Shown piece by piece: positions 1-6,750 of a stretch of DNA of 12,642 nucleotides (positions are counted from its first letter, which is position 1; each line of letters starts with the position of its first letter). This DNA is from Bacteroidales bacterium. Lineage in GTDB: Bacteria; Bacteroidota; Bacteroidia; Bacteroidales; Bacteroidaceae. A model generated the notes under the pieces. It was not told the DNA's origin. It made no database searches and was given only the letters and a program-made list of their open reading frames with translations. The DNA is taken from contig SFJN01000062.1 of NCBI GenBank assembly GCA_004555055.1, positions 1 to 12,642 of the forward strand. The letters are read 5' to 3'. The position numbers and the translations under genes are program-made.

Positions 1-524
1 AGGGCTAACTTCTCTTGATCCATTTGCTTTGGTTTTTGATTTTTGTTGTTATTACTATGCAGCAGCGGCAACTCTACACCGCCGTCTTTGCCTAACTCTA
101 TGCGCTTGCCGTCTTTCTGCAGCACGATGGCATCGTCATTCGCGCCAATGTCAACAAGCGACACCTCAAACAGCTTGCTCTTGCTGATGGTCGGGCTGGT
201 CTGACCCTGCACCAGGTGCTTCGGGTCTTCGCTCAGTTCCAGAATGTCGATACCGGCACTCACCATTTTCAGACTGCCGAACTCCCACTGCTTCTTGCAG
301 CGCTGGCTCAGTTCCGTGGCCTCGTCAAACATCAGTTCGCCGGTCACCTCGTCACCTTCCACCTTCAAGTCTTTCACATAGCCGATTACCTGACCGCGCT
401 CGTGCATATACAACAGTACAGGGTTGCGGTTGTACTGTTCCACGTTCATGCCGGCGGTCAGTACCCTCGTGCCGTAGCTGTTCAGGCTCTCGTTGCTGAT
501 TCTTACTCTTTTTGTCTTGCTCAT
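1..524 (-). CDS. Prohead (capsid maturation) protease, partial
   Basis: The frame reads without a stop from the ATG at 522-524 to the window edge, giving 174 residues with the C-terminus missing. It resembles the HK97/U35-type prohead proteases that cut scaffold and capsid precursors inside the procapsid. His41 lies in YMHERG, Ser89 in the MVSAGI segment, and residues 118-128 (KLFEVSLVDIG) match the typical 'S-L-x-E-V-S-L-V' strand of the family. His41 and Ser89 are the likely catalytic pair. After about residue 145 the chain becomes Lys/Gln/Asn-rich (SNNNKNQKPKQMDQEK), which looks like the linker to a scaffold portion. It is the first gene of a leftward unit that diverges from the terminase operon. 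The start follows an A-rich leader (gaacgaaaaa), usual for Bacteroidota. In Mu the equivalent is gpI. The family call rests on motif recognition only. Confidence 0.8.
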   Translation of the reverse strand, partial: MSKTKRVRISNESLNSYGTRVLTAGMNVEQYNRNPVLLYMHERGQVIGYVKDLKVEGDEVTGELMFDEATELSQRCKKQWEFGSLKMVSAGIDILELSEDPKHLVQGQTSPTISKSKLFEVSLVDIGANDDAIVLQKDGKRIELGKDGGVELPLLHSNNNKNQKPKQMDQEKLA

Positions 525-540
525 TTTTTCGTTCTTTATG

Positions 541-558
541 CTGTGCGGAAACGCACAG
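541..558. promoter_or_regulatory. Perfect 7-bp hairpin with GAAA loop
   Basis: CTGTGCG, GAAA, CGCACAG form a perfect 7-bp stem closed by a GNRA-type tetraloop. It lies 17 nt upstream of the protease ATG, so it would be in the 5' leader of the leftward mRNA. No T-run follows on either strand, so it is not a standard terminator. It could be an RNA element or a DNA operator; the outer TGTG...CACA recalls the dyads at 611-652. Confidence 0.45.
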
Positions 559-610
559 CTGCGATTGTTTTTGCTGCAAAATTGCGTCCTTTAATCGACC
601 CTACAAAAAA

Positions 611-652
611 AGTGTGAAACGGTTGCACACTTCTATGAAACCATTGCACACA
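611..652. promoter_or_regulatory. Tandem 21-bp dyad operators in the divergent region
   Basis: Two consecutive 21-bp units, 611-631 and 632-652, agree at 15 of 21 positions, including TATGAAAC/TGTGAAAC-like left parts and an identical TTGCACAC right part. Unit 1 is a near-perfect palindrome: AGTGTG-x-AAC-x-GTT-x-CACACT. Unit 2 keeps the right half-site and a decayed left half. The 21-bp step is two helical turns, so two dimers would sit on one face of the DNA. The region separates two late transcription units. Relative to the candidate promoter at 679-686 the sites would be centred near -48 and -69, which suits an activator. The bound protein is not identified; a Mor/C-like late activator is an inference. 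Confidence 0.6.
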
Positions 653-678
653 TTTTTTCTCTACTGCCTGAAAATAAC

Positions 679-686
679 CAACTTTG
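679..686 (+). promoter_or_regulatory. Candidate -7 element for the packaging operon
   Basis: CAACTTTG differs by one base from the Bacteroidota -7 consensus TAnnTTTG and lies 36 nt before the small terminase ATG. No TTTG-type -33 element is present 19-21 bp upstream, where the sequence is a T-run. A weak -33 with dyad sites upstream would fit an activator-dependent late promoter. This is suggestive only. Confidence 0.3.
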
Positions 687-721
687 CACCAGTTTTCAAC
701 TCCTTTAATAAAAACGTTTTT

Positions 722-1195
722 ATGACAAAAGCAGAAATTGAAAGAAAGAAACAGCTCGGACGGTCACTGTACATGTCCGGCATGGAACTGACGGAGATTG
801 CCGACCAGTTGGGCGTGTCAAGGCAGTCTGTCTCTAAGTGGTGCAGCACCGACGGATGGAAGGAGGCGCGTGCAGCAAAGAATATCTCACGCCCTGAACT
901 GGTCAACAAGTTGCTCCTCGCAATCGACAATCTCATTGCACAGGTCAACGAGTCCGGGGACCCTGAGGCTATCGGGGCACTCGCCGACAAACTGTCGAAA
1001 CTCTCGTCAACGATCGAGAAACTCGACAAGAAGGCAAACGTCATCGATGCCATCGAGGTCTTCATGGCATTCAACCGGTGGATTCAGGACCAGGCTTGCT
1101 ACGATCCGGACATCACGCCGGAACTTATCAAGGCCATCAACAAGTACCAGAACAAGTTCCTCATGGAAAAGATGTCTCACCCCGCAGAACTCTAA
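722..1195 (+). CDS. Terminase small subunit-like DNA-binding protein
   Basis: 157 residues from the ATG at 722. The frame is open further upstream to about 512, but that part runs through the control region and is not protein-like, and the ATG at 722 has a typical AT-rich leader. Residues 20-45 form a clear helix-turn-helix (ELTEIADQLGVSRQSVSKW), the kind found at the N-terminus of phage terminase small subunits, which recognise viral DNA and load the packaging motor. Residues about 60-110 are heptad-like and probably form the oligomerisation coiled coil. The stop lies 3 nt before the large terminase start, which supports the role. It could belong to the DUF1804/Mu gp27-like group; the exact family cannot be settled by eye. 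Confidence 0.8.
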   Translation: MTKAEIERKKQLGRSLYMSGMELTEIADQLGVSRQSVSKWCSTDGWKEARAAKNISRPELVNKLLLAIDNLIAQVNESGDPEAIGALADKLSKLSSTIEKLDKKANVIDAIEVFMAFNRWIQDQACYDPDITPELIKAINKYQNKFLMEKMSHPAEL

Positions 1196-1198
1196 ACT

Positions 1199-2761
1199 AT
1201 GTCCACTATAGCGGAATTTAAGAAAGTACAGGAGGAGTGGAGGGAGCATTGCCGGCAGATCCAGAACCTGACCGACACGAAAAGTCTCGTCCGGGAGAAT
1301 GCCACCCAGAAGGAGCAGCGCATACGCCGCCTCCAGAAAGACTATGCCGCTTTCTGTGAGTATTACTTTCCGCATTTCCTCACACTCCGTGATAAGGTGA
1401 CGGGCGAAGCCATACGCACCATCCACAATGCGCCGTTCCACAATGCGGCAGCCAAACTCGTAAAGAACACGCCGAACCTGAAGGCGGTCTTCAAGTGGCC
1501 ACGCGGTCACGCCAAGTCCACACACTTCGACATCTTCATGCCGCTCTGGTTGATGTTCCAACCGAAGCGGCTCATCAATTTCATGGTGATTGTCGGAAAG
1601 TCCGAGGACTCAGCCGACCGACTGCTGGGTGACATTCAGGCGGAGCTCCAGTATAACAAACGCATCATTGCTGATTTCGGCAAACAAATGACGCTCAGCA
1701 ACTGGACGGAGGGTGAGTTCACCACCAAGGACGGGGTGTATTTCCTGGCTTGTGGCCGTGGGCAGTCGCCACGTGGTCTCCGTAAGCGTGAGTCGCGTCC
1801 TGACTACATTGTCATCGACGACCTCGACGACGACGAACTATGCCGTAACGAGCGGCGTGTCCGCGAACTCACCGACTGGGTGAAAGAGGCACTTTTCGGT
1901 GCTCTGGATGTTGGACGTGGCCGCTTCCTCATGGTTGGTAACCTTATCTCCAAGACTTCCGTCCTGGCGAATATATGCGCCACAAAGGGCGTCCACGTCT
2001 CAACGGTATATGCCGTTGACAATGAGGGCAACCCCGTATGGAAAGAGAAATGGACCAAGGAGGAGGCTCGTGAGTACATGGAGTTCGTGGGCTATCGTGC
2101 CTGGAACAAGGAGATGATGCACAACCCTATAGTGGAGGGCACTGTCTTCCGGCAAGAATGGATCAAATGGGCGAAGCGTCCGGCATGGAAGGACTTTACC
2201 GAATTTGTCCTCTATATCGACCCGTCTTGGAAAAGCAAGAAGACCAACGACACCAAGGCGGCCAAACTATGGGCTAAGCGCAAGACGGAGCTCTGGCACC
2301 TCCGCGCTTTCGTGCGCAAGGCATCGGTAGCGGAACTGGTGCGTTGGTGTTACGACCTCTACGAGTGGAGCCAGGAAGTAGGCATTGCCATACGCTTTGC
2401 GATGGAGGCTTCATTTATGCAGGATATGATACTCGACGACTTCACGGAGGAGGGCAATCTGCGTGGCTACCAACTCCCCATCACGGGCGACACGCGCAAA
2501 AAACCGGACAAGTTCCAGCGTATCGAGGCCATCAGTCCGCTCTGGGAGCGTGGCTTCGTGTTCTACGACCAGGCACAGAAGGAAGACCCCGACATGCAAG
2601 CCGGACTTGAGCAGCTGCTGGCATTCGAGAAGGGTATGTCCGGGAACGACGACGCGCCTGATGCCGACGAGGGTGCCATCTGGATCCTGCAGAGAAATAC
2701 AAGACAACAGATTTATTCACCGAGGTTCGGCAAACGTCCGACCTCCAAAAACCAATGGTAA
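1199..2761 (+). CDS. Terminase large subunit (packaging ATPase and nuclease)
   Basis: 520 residues, full length for the family. The N-terminal half is the ATPase motor: the Walker A-like loop is WPRGHAKST at 100-108, and Walker B is DYIVIDDLDDDE at 202-213 with the usual paired acidic residues. The C-terminal half is an RNase H-fold nuclease: Asp341 in YIDPSW, Glu403 in AMEAS, and an acidic pair near 488-490 (PDADEG) are the expected metal ligands. It would cut phage DNA and pump it through the portal. In Mu-like phages packaging proceeds from the integrated genome and takes flanking host DNA (known for Mu gp28). The start follows the small subunit directly, and the 76-residue gene begins 1 nt after the stop. 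Confidence 0.93.
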   Translation: MSTIAEFKKVQEEWREHCRQIQNLTDTKSLVRENATQKEQRIRRLQKDYAAFCEYYFPHFLTLRDKVTGEAIRTIHNAPFHNAAAKLVKNTPNLKAVFKWPRGHAKSTHFDIFMPLWLMFQPKRLINFMVIVGKSEDSADRLLGDIQAELQYNKRIIADFGKQMTLSNWTEGEFTTKDGVYFLACGRGQSPRGLRKRESRPDYIVIDDLDDDELCRNERRVRELTDWVKEALFGALDVGRGRFLMVGNLISKTSVLANICATKGVHVSTVYAVDNEGNPVWKEKWTKEEAREYMEFVGYRAWNKEMMHNPIVEGTVFRQEWIKWAKRPAWKDFTEFVLYIDPSWKSKKTNDTKAAKLWAKRKTELWHLRAFVRKASVAELVRWCYDLYEWSQEVGIAIRFAMEASFMQDMILDDFTEEGNLRGYQLPITGDTRKKPDKFQRIEAISPLWERGFVFYDQAQKEDPDMQAGLEQLLAFEKGMSGNDDAPDADEGAIWILQRNTRQQIYSPRFGKRPTSKNQW

Positions 2762-2762
2762 T

Positions 2763-2993
2763 ATGTTCCAACTCATTAAAGACCTCATCTTCGGCTTCCG
2801 CTTCAAGCGTGCCGTCAAGAAAGCAGACCGCTTTCACCATATCACGCACCGCAAATATATGGTGTTGGTCATTAACAAACGCCTCGAAGTCCTCTCCAAG
2901 CAGGAACTTAAAAAGTTCATAGCCGGTGGGGTGTTCAGGAAAGGCACCACCATTGCCGACCTTGAAGCAAAGGCTCTTTACATAACACTCTAA
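2763..2993 (+). CDS. Small basic protein of unknown function
   Basis: 76 residues starting at the ATG that follows the terminase stop by 1 nt. It is rich in Lys/Arg with a hydrophobic, aromatic N-terminus (MFQLIKDLIFGFRF). The central segment HHITHRKYMVLVINKRLEVLSKQELKK predicts a strand followed by a helix. There is no signal peptide, no cysteine pair and no motif I can name. Its place between terminase and gp36-like gene within one operon indicates a virion or packaging accessory. The longer upstream frame overlaps terminase out of frame and was discarded. Confidence 0.6.
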   Translation: MFQLIKDLIFGFRFKRAVKKADRFHHITHRKYMVLVINKRLEVLSKQELKKFIAGGVFRKGTTIADLEAKALYITL

Positions 2994-3003
2994 ACTTCTG
3001 GAT

Positions 3004-3423
3004 ATGTTTATCACTGATGAAGACTACAAGGTGGTCATCGGCGACCAGGCTCTTAAGGTTGTCTCACAGGTCAGCCAGGAGAACCGGGCCAATGCCGAGA
3101 CGGAAGCCGTCGAGGAAATCAGCGGCTACCTCAGACCCAAATACGATACCAGCGCCATCTTCAGTGCCGTTGGCACGGAGCGGAACAGGCTCGTGGTCAT
3201 GTACACCTGCGACATCGCACTCTATCACATGGCTGCATCGGCACCGCAGAAGATGGGCATGGAGATACGAAAGGAACGTTACGAACGCGCCATCAAGTGG
3301 CTGGAGGGAGTTCAGGCAGGGAAAATCGTGCCGGATCTGCCACTTGCCACCGACGAGGACGGAAACCCCGTCGGCTTCCCGATGGTGTACGGCTGTCAGA
3401 AGAAACTACGTCATAACTGGTAG
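3004..3423 (+). CDS. Mu gp36-like protein (DUF1320 family)
   Basis: 139 residues. The pattern MFIT-DEDY near the start, the helical stretch around EISGYLRPKYDTSAIF (residues about 41-56) and the later MYTCDIALYHMA...RYERAIKWLEGVQAGKI match the DUF1320/gp36 family of Mu-like phages. These small, mostly helical proteins are related to head-tail connector adaptors that sit between the portal and the tail. The C-terminal part carries a Gly/Pro-rich loop (DEDGNPVGFPM). It lies 10 nt after the 76-residue gene and 37 nt before the portal gene. In Mu the gene lies downstream of the capsid gene rather than before the portal, so gene order has been rearranged here. Confidence 0.8.
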   Translation: MFITDEDYKVVIGDQALKVVSQVSQENRANAETEAVEEISGYLRPKYDTSAIFSAVGTERNRLVVMYTCDIALYHMAASAPQKMGMEIRKERYERAIKWLEGVQAGKIVPDLPLATDEDGNPVGFPMVYGCQKKLRHNW

Positions 3424-3460
3424 TTCGCCGTTAGGCAAACTATTACAATAGGTAACAATC

Positions 3461-4795
3461 ATGGGAAAGAGAAACAAAAATACAGACAATAAACTGCTGG
3501 TGCGCACTCCGTTCGGAACATTGCGCCTGGCTAAGAAGGATGCGCAGCGCTTCAAGAAGACGGTCATGGAACTGCAGCGCACCACCGACTCGCTCACCCG
3601 AAAGGATATCGGGGACTGGAGAAATGCCTGGCAGTTGGCAATAAACGTGGATAGCCCGAACCGTCAGAGGCTATACGACATATACCGCGATGTGGAGGTG
3701 GACTTGCACCTCTCCGGCTGCATACAGCAGCGCGAGGGATTTGTCATGGCTCGCTCATTCAAATTGGTCAACGAGAAGGGCGACGAGGACGAGGAAGCAG
3801 CTAACTACTTCAATAAGTCCTGGTTCAAACTGCTCATGAAGTTCGCGCTCGACGCTAACTACTGGGGGCACTCACTCATAGAACTGGGCAACATCACCAC
3901 CGACATAAACGGACGGCAGACCTATGACGGGGTGCGCCTCATTCCACGTAAGCATGTCATTCCGGAATATCACAGGGTCGTTCCTGACCTCGGACAGGAC
4001 TGGAAGAATGGCATTGACTACCACGACACACCGTTTGTCGACTGGCTCATTGAAGTTGGGCAGCCGGACAGTCTGGGGCTTTACCTCAAAGCCGCAACAC
4101 AGACCATCCCGAAGAAAAATGCCCTGGCGTTCTGGGACACCTTTGCCGAGATCTTCGGTATGCCGATGCGCATTGCCCGGACCACATCACGAGATGACAA
4201 GGAACTCGCAAAGATGGAGAAGATGATGGCGGACATGGGTACCGAGGGATGGGGAATATTCCAGCAAGGTACAGAAATAGAGGTGGTAGAATCTACCAAG
4301 GGCGATGCTTTCAATGTCTATGACCGCCGCATCGAGCGGGCAAACTCAGAACTCTCAAAACTGATTATCGGGCAGACCATGACCATCGAGGACGGCTCCA
4401 GCCTCTCACAGTCTGAAACGCACCTTGAAGTCTTCCAGAACCTCATCGAGGCGGACTGCGACACCATCCGTGACATGGTAAACAATCAGCTGCTGCCGCA
4501 CATGATCCGTCACGGTTTCCCGCTCAAAGGAATCCACTTCGACTGGGACTACTCGGTGGACTATACTCCGGAGCAACAGGTGGCATACGAGACGATGGTG
4601 CTCAATGAGTATGAGGTTGATCCTGCCTACTTCGAGGAGAAATACAACATGCCTGTAGGGGAACGTAGGCAGATGCTGCCGCCTGTCACGCCACCAGAGC
4701 CGCCACAGGACGATGAAGACCCCAAAGGCAACAAAACGCCCAAGCCGGACAAAAAGGCGCGACAGGAACAAAATGCGCGCCATTTTTTCGACTGA
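3461..4795 (+). CDS. Portal protein, Mu gp29-like (DUF935)
   Basis: 444 residues, close to the usual size. The protein forms the ring at the capsid vertex through which DNA passes. Typical DUF935 features are visible: the N-terminal segment with 'DIYRDVEVDLHLSGCIQQR' at 73-91; the central 'KKNALAFWDTFAEIFGMPMRIAR' zone at 218-240; and the conserved core GWGIFQQGTEIEVVES at 263-278, with YDRRIERANSELSKLIIGQT at 287-306 and DGSSLSQSETHLEV at 311-324. After residue 405 the chain is a Pro/acidic then Lys-rich tail (PPEPPQDDEDPKGNKTPKPD), probably flexible. The final codons CAT TTT TTC GAC TGA contain a slippery heptamer and run into a hairpin, so a fraction of ribosomes may continue into the gpF frame instead of stopping (see the recoding feature at 4783-4817). 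Confidence 0.92.
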   Translation: MGKRNKNTDNKLLVRTPFGTLRLAKKDAQRFKKTVMELQRTTDSLTRKDIGDWRNAWQLAINVDSPNRQRLYDIYRDVEVDLHLSGCIQQREGFVMARSFKLVNEKGDEDEEAANYFNKSWFKLLMKFALDANYWGHSLIELGNITTDINGRQTYDGVRLIPRKHVIPEYHRVVPDLGQDWKNGIDYHDTPFVDWLIEVGQPDSLGLYLKAATQTIPKKNALAFWDTFAEIFGMPMRIARTTSRDDKELAKMEKMMADMGTEGWGIFQQGTEIEVVESTKGDAFNVYDRRIERANSELSKLIIGQTMTIEDGSSLSQSETHLEVFQNLIEADCDTIRDMVNNQLLPHMIRHGFPLKGIHFDWDYSVDYTPEQQVAYETMVLNEYEVDPAYFEEKYNMPVGERRQMLPPVTPPEPPQDDEDPKGNKTPKPDKKARQEQNARHFFD

Positions 4796-4817
4796 GCCCC
4801 AGTGATTACCTGGGGCT
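4783..4817 (+). promoter_or_regulatory. Putative -1 frameshift site: slippery heptamer plus hairpin
   Basis: In the portal frame the heptamer T TTT TTC (4783-4789) fits the X-XXY-YYZ rule for -1 slippage. The portal stop TGA is at 4793-4795. After a 5-nt spacer (4790-4794) comes a perfect 8-bp stem, AGCCCCAG (4795-4802) with CTGGGGCT (4810-4817), and a 7-nt loop TGATTAC. A -1 slip puts the ribosome in the gpF frame, which is open from 4717 and reads RLSPSDYLGLHERYARIL from 4789. An AGGAA at 4764-4768 lies 14 nt upstream and could stimulate pausing. No T-run follows the stem, so it is not a terminator. Alternative: a one-base error in the T6 run. With T5 the ATG at 4773 would open the gpF frame directly (MRAIFRLSPSDY). 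Confidence 0.6.
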
Positions 4818-4920
4818 GCACGAACGCTATGCCCGAATCCTTGCGGACGGCGGTTTCCCCGTAGCCACTTTCGCCCGTGAGGACGAGATACGTCAGGAAC
4901 TCTCGCGCCTATTCGAGGGA

Positions 4921-6111
4921 ATGATGAAGACACTCTACAAGGTGCAGGGGTCACAGTTCCGCATAGAGTTACTGGAGACACCGAAAATGCAGGAGTTCAT
5001 AGAGACACATGCCGACGCGCTCAACTCCGGCTTCCAGCAAGTCAAAATGTCGGATGCCATGCGCCAGCGTCTTCAGCGGTCGAACTACATATTCTCCGGC
5101 ATGAAGACGTTCCACGAACTCAATGAGGCATTCCCGTCTCTCATCGACGAGAATGGCAACAGAAAACCATTCGAACAGTTTTTGAATGATGTTCAAAGGA
5201 TAGACCGTACCTACAACCAGAACTACCTTCGTGCGGAATATAACTTCTGCCAAGCCTCGGCTGACATGGCTGCCAAGTGGGAGGGCTTCATGCAGGACGG
5301 CAACCGATACAATCTGCAGTACCGCACTCAGCGAGACAAAAAGGTGCGTCCGGAACACGCCGCGCTCGATCGGGTGACACTCCCGATGTCTGACCCGTTC
5401 TGGCAGGAGTATTATCCGCCAAACGGCTGGAACTGCCGATGCACCGTCGTACAGGTGCGCAAGTCAAAGTACCCCGTTACACCACACGACGAGGCAATGG
5501 CACTCGGTGAGGAGGCGACGGGTAAGGACACCAAGGGCATCTTCCACTTCAATCCTGGAATAGAGAAGAAAACTATTCCGGACTACAATCCGTACACCAT
5601 CAAACGATGCCGGGACTGTGACATTGCAAAAGGGAAACTAAAACTCGCTTTTGTTCCTGACAACGAAGTGTGCGCTGCATGCGAACTTCTGCATCGATGT
5701 GCAGGGGATAATGAAAAGTCAGCAACTGCAATCGAAAGGACACACTATCTCCACGAAATGGAACCGTTGCTCCAAATCAGGCATGAAAAGCCCATCGACG
5801 AGGGTACAATCAAAGTCGGGTTCTCTACTTATGGGAATAAACACCTTTTCTCTGACACATTCGGCAGATCAAGAGTCTTGCTAAAAGAAGACTTAAAAGA
5901 TTTGGGGGCGATCCTTGAAAACAGCACCTATATTGATGATTCTGCTTTAACGCATCCGAGAGCTGATAATATAGAACATTTCTACTATTATAAGGCAGAA
6001 TTGCATGGAAGAACCGTACGGTTAAATGTTGCAAAGGAAGTCAAGCATAGGGATAGTGGACACATAGTAATAAAATACTATCTCTACTCAATAAATGATA
6101 TAAACGAATAA
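4921..6111 (+). CDS. gpF-like head morphogenesis protein with C-terminal nuclease-like toxin domain
   Basis: The first ATG gives 396 residues, but convincing coding sequence continues upstream in frame to at least 4789 (SPSDYLGLHERYARIL, then TFAREDEIRQELSRLFEG) without an ATG, GTG or TTG. The real N-terminus therefore probably comes from frameshifting out of the portal gene, or from the ATG at 4773 if a base is in error. Numbered from 4921: residues 95-180 are the Mu F domain (YLRAEYNFCQASADMAAKW, HAALDRVTLPMSDPFW, YYPPNGWNCRCTV). Residues 230-260 hold a Cys cluster (C230, C233, C251, C254, C260) that may bind zinc. Residues about 278-396 form a separate domain with KHLFSDTFGRS, FYYYKAELHGRTVRLNVAKE and KYYLYSINDI, resembling the BECR (barnase/EndoU/colicin/RelE) nucleases fused to phage gpF proteins. 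Its DNA falls to about 36% GC, against 60% at 5401-5460, suggesting separate acquisition. Minor head protein role: firm. Toxin: tentative. Confidence 0.82.
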   Translation: MMKTLYKVQGSQFRIELLETPKMQEFIETHADALNSGFQQVKMSDAMRQRLQRSNYIFSGMKTFHELNEAFPSLIDENGNRKPFEQFLNDVQRIDRTYNQNYLRAEYNFCQASADMAAKWEGFMQDGNRYNLQYRTQRDKKVRPEHAALDRVTLPMSDPFWQEYYPPNGWNCRCTVVQVRKSKYPVTPHDEAMALGEEATGKDTKGIFHFNPGIEKKTIPDYNPYTIKRCRDCDIAKGKLKLAFVPDNEVCAACELLHRCAGDNEKSATAIERTHYLHEMEPLLQIRHEKPIDEGTIKVGFSTYGNKHLFSDTFGRSRVLLKEDLKDLGAILENSTYIDDSALTHPRADNIEHFYYYKAELHGRTVRLNVAKEVKHRDSGHIVIKYYLYSINDINE

Positions 6112-6187
6112 AACACCGAAGGCGGCGGTTAGGTCTAAATTGCCAGAGTGCCATTCCCTCAGTGCTTTATTGCAAGTGCAAATGTAC

Positions 6188-6228
6188 AAAAAAATCCGTT
6201 ACTTCCAACAAAAGTAGCGGATTTTTTT
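6188..6228. terminator. Bidirectional intrinsic terminator between convergent operons
   Basis: A 17-nt left arm (6188-6204, A7 then TCCGTTACTT) pairs with 6212-6228 (AAGTAGCGGA then T7), with a single G-T wobble and a 7-nt loop. The A-run and T-run make it work in either direction. It ends the plus operon 76 nt after the gpF stop and lies 24 nt beyond the last minus-strand stop at 6253. Confidence 0.9.
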
Positions 6229-6252
6229 AATTCTAAGGCTGTTTTTCTTGCA

Positions 6253-6750
6253 TTATAGGCTTTTTATCGCCACGCACTGGTAGGTTTCTACGTTCTCAAT
6301 AATCTCCTCGTGGTTGTGGTTGGTGCTGCTTCCCACAAGGTCAAACTCCAGAAACTTCTTGCCTCTCCTGCAAGCCAACTGCTGGTGTATGGCCTCCAGT
6401 AAGTCGAACACCTTCAGGCTCTGTTCACGGAACTCACTGTCTGCAGAACTGCTGCCCTGCCAGTCAGTAACCACATGAAGGTGCACTATGGGCTCGGCAC
6501 GGTACTCCGCTCCTGGCAGTATGGCGTTCCATTGGATGGGCTGGAACTCCACGAACACCGCCGGACGCTCCCAGTTCTCTTCCTGCTCGATGAACTCCAC
6601 GTTGTGGTTCCACAGGTCGATGTGCTTGATGGCACGTTCCCAGCCTTCATGAACGGCGTCTTCAGTTTCTGCTGCTCCGTAGTAACCTTCTGGTGTCACA
6701 TATAGTTTGGAGAGTTGCTCTATGAGCATCTGATATACTTCTTTTCTCAT
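6253..6750 (-). CDS. Putative tail terminator / tail completion protein
   Basis: 165 residues. The composition and layout suit small tail terminator proteins, which cap the tail tube and join it to the head: an N-terminal helix (MRKEVYQMLIEQLSKLY), a strand-rich middle with RPAVFVEFQPIQWN and PIVHLHVVTDWQG, a helix with KVFDLLEAIHQQL, and a final strand ETYQCVAIKSL. I see no diagnostic motif, so this is mainly fold-pattern recognition plus context. Its ATG overlaps the stop of the gpG-like gene by 4 nt, indicating coupled translation. In Mu the neighbour gp37 has this role, but homology to it cannot be claimed from reading alone. It is the last gene of the minus operon. Confidence 0.55.
   Translation of the reverse strand: MRKEVYQMLIEQLSKLYVTPEGYYGAAETEDAVHEGWERAIKHIDLWNHNVEFIEQEENWERPAVFVEFQPIQWNAILPGAEYRAEPIVHLHVVTDWQGSSSADSEFREQSLKVFDLLEAIHQQLACRRGKKFLEFDLVGSSTNHNHEEIIENVETYQCVAIKSL

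Noticed and set aside
1..23. Nested scaffold gene starting at the internal ATG (MDQEK) in the protease
   Set aside because: Nested scaffold starts are known in other phages, but the window ends seven codons later, so nothing can be tested.
216..617. Plus-strand open frame of about 133 codons
   Set aside because: It is antisense to the prohead protease, whose HK97-like motifs and clean start make the minus strand the coding one.
512..721. Upstream extension of the small terminase to an ATG at 512
   Set aside because: It would cross the protease start, the hairpin and the dyad repeats, and the translation is not protein-like; the ATG at 722 fits better.
4795..4817. GC-rich hairpin read as a transcription terminator after the portal gene
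   Set aside because: No T-run follows, and the coding frame of gpF passes through it.
4406..4981. Minus-strand open frame of about 191 codons opposite portal and gpF
   Set aside because: Arg/Pro-biased shadow translation; the plus strand has recognised families on both sides and readable sequence throughout.
6112..6187. Small gene or RNA between gpF and the terminator
   Set aside because: No credible reading frame with a start context and no strong fold; it looks like the 3' end of the operon.
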